Below are positions 59,706 to 64,000 of a stretch of 64,000 nt of DNA, piece by piece. Position 1 is the stretch's first letter; each line of letters begins with the position of its first letter. The position numbers and the translations under genes are program-made. The DNA lies in the NCBI GenBank assembly GCA_021775755.1, contig JAJFHE010000038.1:93285-157284 (forward strand), read 5' to 3'. A model generated the notes under the pieces. It saw nothing but the letters and a program-made list of their open reading frames with translations, was not told where the DNA came from and did not search any database. The DNA comes from Hyphomicrobiales bacterium (GTDB lineage Bacteria > Pseudomonadota > Alphaproteobacteria > Rhizobiales > JAJFHB01).

Positions 59706-60590
59706 TCAGTACGGCGTCTCACCGGCAATGACGGTGCGATACAGAAGGCGCCTGTACTTGTCGGCATCGAACGGCGTTGCCGTGTGCAGCGTGCAGCGAT
59801 TGTCCCAGATCACTACATCGCCGTCTTTCCATCGATGCGCGTAAACAAATTCCGGCTGGCTGGCGTGGCTGAGCAGGCCGTCGACAACGGACCTGGATTC
59901 CTCATCACTCATGCCGTCGATGCGGGCGATTATGTCCGCGGCGAAGTAGAGAGACTTCGCGCCGGTGACCGGATGGGTGCGCGCGATGGGATGCGACACC
60001 GGCGGGTTGCGCCGGATCTTCTCTTCCGTCAGGGGCGGGCGGTGCGGATCCTGGCGGCGCATCTCGTTGTCGAAGGTAACGATGTCATAGACGCCCTGCA
60101 TGGCGTCGACGCGGTTCCTGTCGGTTTGCGGCAGGGCATCGTAGGCGGCGCGGGCATCGATGAACCGTGTCGTGGCGCCCGCCGGCGGGCTTTCGATTGC
60201 GTAGAGCACCGTCGCCGCATTCGGTGTCTGCGTCTGGATAAGGTCCGTGTGCCACTCTTCCATGGCATTGTGGAAGAACGGCTGTCCGCCGCAGGGCGGT
60301 GCCACGTTTCCAACCAGCATTATTTCGCGATGCCCCGGAAGCAGGTGTTCGAAATCCGTATGCGGTTCGAGCGGCCCGAAGTGACGGCTGAACGCGATAA
60401 GCCGCTCCGGGCTCAGGGACTGTCCGCGAAACGCGACGACGGCAGCGCGGTTGAACAGGTCGATGAACGCCGGCGCGAGTGCATCGCTCCCGGAAGTTGC
60501 TAGGTCGATATTGAGGACTTCCACCCCAAGCGCCGAGGATAGGGCGCGCGTTTCAAGGCCGCTGGTATCCGTTTGTACGGTCGTCTCCAT
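59706..60590 (-). CDS. TauD/TfdA-family 2-oxoglutarate dioxygenase
   Basis: About 294 residues from an ATG at 60590; another ATG at 60620 is in frame, and neither has a clear ribosome site. Iron ligands are His114 and Asp116 (EEWHTDLIQ) and the distal His in DNRCTLHTATPFD, with a 2-oxoglutarate-binding Arg in RRLLYRTV. VVAFRGQSLSPERLIAFSRHFG is the family's N-terminal signature. Family members hydroxylate taurine, 2,4-D and other sulfonates or acids. Downstream of a DMT exporter on the same strand. Substrate unknown. Confidence 0.9.
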   Translation of the reverse strand: METTVQTDTSGLETRALSSALGVEVLNIDLATSGSDALAPAFIDLFNRAAVVAFRGQSLSPERLIAFSRHFGPLEPHTDFEHLLPGHREIMLVGNVAPPCGGQPFFHNAMEEWHTDLIQTQTPNAATVLYAIESPPAGATTRFIDARAAYDALPQTDRNRVDAMQGVYDIVTFDNEMRRQDPHRPPLTEEKIRRNPPVSHPIARTHPVTGAKSLYFAADIIARIDGMSDEESRSVVDGLLSHASQPEFVYAHRWKDGDVVIWDNRCTLHTATPFDADKYRRLLYRTVIAGETPY

Positions 60591-60706
60591 GAATTGAAGT
60601 GGATCACGCAATGGTCCCATTGTTCAAGGGGCGTGATCGGGATGTGCTGCACCTGCGTGAACGAAAATGCCGGCCCGGCCCGGCCCGGTCCGCCGCCTGA
60701 TCGTGA

Positions 60707-61621
60707 CTACATGGCAGTTCTGCTTGCCAGCGCACGCATGCGGCGCGGAACACGGCCATCGATCAGCGCCAACCCCAGGGCGATCAGGATCATCCCGGCG
60801 ATATGTTGCGTCTCAAGGATTTCATTCAGGAACGCGGTTCCGAGCAAAATTGCACTGACGGGGATGAGAAACGTAACCAGCAAAAGGTTGGTTGCCCCGG
60901 CAGCTGAAAGGATGCGGAAAAACATGATGTAGGCGAGCGCGGTGCTGACGAGCGCCAGGGCCACGATCGCCGCCCAAACGCTCACACCGGGCATCGTCAG
61001 GGACCACGGCTTGTCGGCAAGCAGGACGATTGGGAGGAGCAGTGCGGAACTGCATGTCAACTGGCCCGTTGCGGTCACTACCGGGCGCTGGTCCTTGAAG
61101 CGGCGGCCGAAAATCCCGGCAAATGCATAAGATACCGCTGCTCCAAGCACGGCGAGTTGCGCCCACAGATTGTTACTCAGACCGTGCAGCACGTCACCGC
61201 CGATCATGATGACGACACCGGCAAGGCCTGCTATGACGCCGGCGAGCCGCAATGGCGTCATCTTTTCATCGGATGTGAGAAAATGTGCGAGCACGACGGT
61301 GAACAGCGGCGTTGTTGCATTGAGGATTGAGGCGAGCCCGCTGGCGATATGCGTTTGACCCCACAAAATGAGGGAAAACGGGATCATGTTGTTGATCGCC
61401 CCCATGATCAGAAACGCGCCCCATAGACTTCTTGATCGCGGCAGTGCCACACCAAAGGCGCGGCAAGCGATTAGCAGCGCGGCCGCGGCGATCCCGACTC
61501 GCAGAAACGCAACCGTCAGGGGCGGCAGATGCGCCACTGCAATATCACCGAAAAAGAACGCCCCGCCCCACACGATGGAGAGGGTGATCAATAGCATCCA
61601 TTCAAAGGCGCCCATTCGCAT
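60707..61621 (-). CDS. EamA/DMT-superfamily transporter
   Basis: 304 residues with ten membrane helices in two EamA repeats (IVWGGAFFFGDIAVAHLPPL at the start of the first, YIMFFRILSAAGATNLLLV in the second). No signal peptide. It is followed by the dioxygenase gene 86-117 bases away and probably shares its promoter. Substrate unknown; a role in exporting the product or substrate of the dioxygenase is possible. Confidence 0.9.
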   Translation of the reverse strand: MRMGAFEWMLLITLSIVWGGAFFFGDIAVAHLPPLTVAFLRVGIAAAALLIACRAFGVALPRSRSLWGAFLIMGAINNMIPFSLILWGQTHIASGLASILNATTPLFTVVLAHFLTSDEKMTPLRLAGVIAGLAGVVIMIGGDVLHGLSNNLWAQLAVLGAAVSYAFAGIFGRRFKDQRPVVTATGQLTCSSALLLPIVLLADKPWSLTMPGVSVWAAIVALALVSTALAYIMFFRILSAAGATNLLLVTFLIPVSAILLGTAFLNEILETQHIAGMILIALGLALIDGRVPRRMRALASRTAM

Positions 61622-61779
61622 TGCCGGTTATTTCCTTTTAATAGATCCTTCGGACGGGTGTCTGAGTAGCGGCAATTATTCCCGGAAGCGACCCGTTTCT
61701 TGCTGCCGTCGCAGGCACGGCACCGCTTGCGCCGGCGGCGCGAACACGATACGAGCGCCCGGTGGGATAAGGAGCGGTC

Positions 61780-62982
61780 ATGAGACGCAGAATTCCGGCA
61801 CTGCTTCGGGGCGCAGTCGATGCGCGTTGGCGCAACCTGATTGCGGCAATTGCCTGCGTTGTCGTGTTCGACGTCACGCTCGGCTTCTCGTTTCCCGTCG
61901 TGACTCTCATACTCGAAGCGCGGGGGACCGATGAGAGCGTGATTGGCCTCAACGCGGCAATGACACCGATCGGTCTTTTGCTGTTCGGGCCGATGATCCC
62001 GGCGGTCACAAGGCGGTTTGGCTCAAAACGCGTGGCGATCGCGAGCGCGCTTGCGATTTCAGTACTGCTGTTGGCCATGAAAGCGTTCCCGTCGCTGCCG
62101 GCGTGGTTCCTTCTGCGCATCATGCTGGGCGCTACCGCGGGTACTCTCTTCGCCATCAGCGAAGCATGGGTCGTGCGGTTCTCCGAAGGCCCCGACCGAG
62201 GGTTGATTCTCGCAATCTACGCAAGTCTCTTGTCGGCGGGGTTCGCTCTCGGGCCGATCATGATCCCGTTTACCGGTATATCCGGCTGGTTGCCATTTGT
62301 CGTTGCCGCCGGAACGGCTCTCGTCGCGATGCTGCCAATCCCGTTCGTGACGGAGCCCGACGCGCCGCCGGATGAAGATGAGCATGGCGGTTTCCTCGCG
62401 TTTCTGCCCAAGGCGCCGGTGCTTTTGATGGCAGTAGGTGTGTTCGCGGTGTTCGATGCCGCGCTCATGACATTCCTGCCGGTCTACGGCCTGCGCAACG
62501 GCCTCGATCTCGACACCGCTTCTTTCGCACTGGGCGTGCTGATCGGTGGCAACGTCATATTGCAGATTCCGATCGGCCTGCTTGCCGACCGCTGGTCGCG
62601 GCCGGGCATGATGCTGATCTGCGCGGTTACGACGGCGGTTGCCTGTGCGTTTATCCCCGCCACAATCGCCACACCGCTCATGTGGCCGGTGCTCATCATT
62701 GCCGGAGCCGCGGGCTTTGGCATTTACACGGTCGCGCTGGCTCTGCTCGGGGATCGTTTTTCGGGCAATGCGCTTGTTGCCGGCGCTGCCGCCTTCGCCG
62801 TCATGTGGGGCGTTGGCGCGGTGATCGGTTCGCCGGTTGCGGCAGGCCTCATGAAGCTCTTCGGCGACGATGCGTTGCTCTATTTCATGACGGCGGTTTA
62901 TCTCGCCTATGCCGCCGCCTTCGCCTACCGCCAGATGACGCGCCATCGGGCGGTGCCTGCAACTGAACCCGGGAGAGAGTGA
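61780..62982 (+). CDS. MFS transporter
   Basis: 400 residues, twelve membrane helices. The loop between helices 2 and 3 has GPMIPAVTRRFGSKRVA, the MFS signature, and the central loop is EPDAPPDEDEHGGFLAF. The overall pattern recalls the YcaD/TCR group of small-molecule exporters. The ATG at 61780 follows GATAAGGAGCGG. It is divergent from the DMT gene and two bases from the DUF6614 gene. Substrate unknown. Confidence 0.9.
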   Translation: MRRRIPALLRGAVDARWRNLIAAIACVVVFDVTLGFSFPVVTLILEARGTDESVIGLNAAMTPIGLLLFGPMIPAVTRRFGSKRVAIASALAISVLLLAMKAFPSLPAWFLLRIMLGATAGTLFAISEAWVVRFSEGPDRGLILAIYASLLSAGFALGPIMIPFTGISGWLPFVVAAGTALVAMLPIPFVTEPDAPPDEDEHGGFLAFLPKAPVLLMAVGVFAVFDAALMTFLPVYGLRNGLDLDTASFALGVLIGGNVILQIPIGLLADRWSRPGMMLICAVTTAVACAFIPATIATPLMWPVLIIAGAAGFGIYTVALALLGDRFSGNALVAGAAAFAVMWGVGAVIGSPVAAGLMKLFGDDALLYFMTAVYLAYAAAFAYRQMTRHRAVPATEPGRE

Positions 62983-62984
62983 AC

Positions 62985-63335
62985 ATGGACATCTATCATG
63001 TCTGGTGCGACCTGAAGCCCGGTGTCGGCGACACCGAGTTCACCGATGCCGCGTCCGGATACTTCGAACACCTGCGCGAGGAAAACCGCCTTGCCGCCTA
63101 TCGCATCACGCGGCGCAAACTCGGACTCGGCCACCCGAATTTGCCCGAGTGGCACATCACGCTGGAGTTCGATGGCCTCGCCCAGCTCGATCACGCGTTC
63201 AACCATGTCGCTTCGCGCGAGGGCGCGGTTGAGAATTTCCATCACGCGGTAAATTCGAAAGTCGACAACGTCTTCTTCGCCCTCTACCGCGATTTCCCCG
63301 ATCCGGTGCGCGAGCGCGGTGGCGAGAAGTTTTGA
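62985..63335 (+). CDS. DUF6614-family small protein
   Basis: 116 residues from the ATG at 62985, GGGAGAGAG upstream. The sequence MDIYHVWCDLKPGVGDTEF and RITRRKLGLGHPNLPEWHI match DUF6614. Size and alternating pattern suggest a ferredoxin-like alpha/beta fold, perhaps dimeric; His and Glu in EWHITLEF could be functional. It is adjacent to the MFS gene, so possibly co-expressed. No known function. Confidence 0.8.
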   Translation: MDIYHVWCDLKPGVGDTEFTDAASGYFEHLREENRLAAYRITRRKLGLGHPNLPEWHITLEFDGLAQLDHAFNHVASREGAVENFHHAVNSKVDNVFFALYRDFPDPVRERGGEKF

Positions 63336-63347
63336 GGGCTGCTCGCA

Positions 63348-64000
63348 TCACTGCCGATTCCGAAGTTCGTTGAAGATCTCCACCGCTTCCTCGCCTTTTT
63401 CATGAAGGCGCTGCACCAGGCTGGAAATGTGATCCGGCTTTGATCGGTCGAATTTCAGGGTCTCGAGATGGTTGTGATCGATGCAACCGTCCTCCCGGAT
63501 CAGCTGATTGATGCAGAGTTCCCTGTTCATCGAAGCCGCCCAGTCAAGCCACTTGAAGGAGTGGAACTGGTAGGATGTCTGCACGACTGCGGTTGGAATG
63601 CCAAGCGCGTCCGCACAGATCGCCCCGTGCAGGCATTCTGAGACAATGAACGCACAACTGCTGATCTGCCGAATGACCTCCACGAGCAGCATTTGGTCAT
63701 CGATCACGACGCCAAATTCCGGACCGATATTCCATTTGTCGGGCTTTGACTCGATAGAGAGATGGTGGGGGATAATCCCGTATTTATGAGTCTGCGTGGC
63801 GTTTGCGTTGGCCAGGAAATAATCTCTGAGCGCATAATACCAAGGGTGGCAATTATTGGCCCATTTCATGAGCCATTCCGGCTCGCTCGACGAGGCGCGG
63901 ACCGCAGTGCGATGCGGTGTATCGGACAAGGCCCGCAACGTGGTCGACGGGCCGGAATGGCCCACCGCAGGCCGGGTGCTTTTGCCCTCCCGCAGCGTTG
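63348..64000 (-). CDS. Polysaccharide pyruvyl transferase-like protein, N-terminus beyond right edge
   Basis: The frame stays open to the window edge, giving at least 217 residues. The C-terminal part KYGIIPHHLS...VEVIRQISSCAFIVSECLHGAICADALGIPTAV is the signature of polysaccharide pyruvyl transferases such as ExoV, which add ketal-linked pyruvate to exopolysaccharide. ECLHGAI carries the family's conserved H/G in the donor-binding loop. Its size suggests about one third is missing. It may start a surface-glycan locus to the right. Confidence 0.8.
   Translation of the reverse strand, partial: TLREGKSTRPAVGHSGPSTTLRALSDTPHRTAVRASSSEPEWLMKWANNCHPWYYALRDYFLANANATQTHKYGIIPHHLSIESKPDKWNIGPEFGVVIDDQMLLVEVIRQISSCAFIVSECLHGAICADALGIPTAVVQTSYQFHSFKWLDWAASMNRELCINQLIREDGCIDHNHLETLKFDRSKPDHISSLVQRLHEKGEEAVEIFNELRNRQ

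Noticed and set aside
60670..60692. Short GGCCC tandem repeat before the dioxygenase
   Set aside because: Simple GC slippage tract with no coding or structural implication I can support.

Overview
The window is ordinary chromosomal DNA of a GC-rich alphaproteobacterium, most likely a Hyphomicrobiales (Rhizobiales) relative. The basis is the gene content: glnE directly downstream of an HtrA protease and a two-component pair, PleC/DivJ-type sensor kinases, and several proteins of mainly alphaproteobacterial families (DUF1194, TIGR02186, DUF6489, DUF1289, DUF6614, TIGR02281 aspartic protease). I see no rRNA, tRNA, prophage, insertion sequence or CRISPR array. Genes are tightly packed, with many ATGA/TAATG junctions and only two gene-free stretches of about 530 and 600 bases.

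Layout. 0-3.4 kb: RND efflux permease (cut by the left edge) and its lipoprotein adaptor. 3.5-10.5 kb: HtrA/DegP protease, OmpR-type regulator, sensor kinase, GlnE. 10.6-13.1 kb: His/Gly-rich EF-hand protein, ECF sigma factor, membrane protein that is probably the anti-sigma, Spy/CpxP-like metal sensor. 13.2-19.7 kb: PleC-like kinase, PepN, DUF1194 protein. 19.9-25.8 kb: DMT exporter with an enolase-superfamily enzyme, small unknown protein, isopenicillin-N-synthase-like oxygenase with a universal stress protein, TIGR02186 protein with a TauE/SafE exporter. 26-29.5 kb: DUF6489, two tandem glycosyltransferases resembling the collagen-lysyl (PLOD) glucosyltransferase domain, cation/proton antiporter. 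29.6-35 kb: ECF sigma with zinc anti-sigma, then two Rieske-fused enzymes (glutamate-synthase-like and thiamine-diphosphate) flanking a Trk-like mini membrane protein. 35-38.1 kb: 1029-residue HAD protein. 38.3-42.3 kb: VOC protein, DusA, PLP enzyme, phosphomannomutase. 42.4-45.7 kb: aspartic protease, DUF1289, CobS, sensor kinase. 45.9-51.4 kb: SDR, GST, metallo-hydrolase, uracil-DNA-glycosylase-like protein, lipase-like lipoprotein, D-aminoacylase. 51.5-52.9 kb: ArsR with an ArsP-like permease. 53-58.2 kb: TRAP transporter with a divergent IclR regulator. 58.3-64 kb: Mrp, TauD-type dioxygenase, DMT and MFS exporters, DUF6614, and a polysaccharide pyruvyl transferase cut by the right edge.

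The most unusual material is at 30.5-35 kb. Two flavin/thiamine enzymes there each carry an N-terminal Rieske [2Fe-2S] domain with all four ligands, and a 36-base interrupted inverted repeat sits in their divergent promoter region. Other items of note are the tandem PLOD-like glycosyltransferases, a TRAP small permease fused to a TM2 domain, an enolase-superfamily enzyme lacking two expected catalytic aspartates, and a sensor kinase whose start region is buried in a strong hairpin. Functions given for these are inferences from domain content and context.
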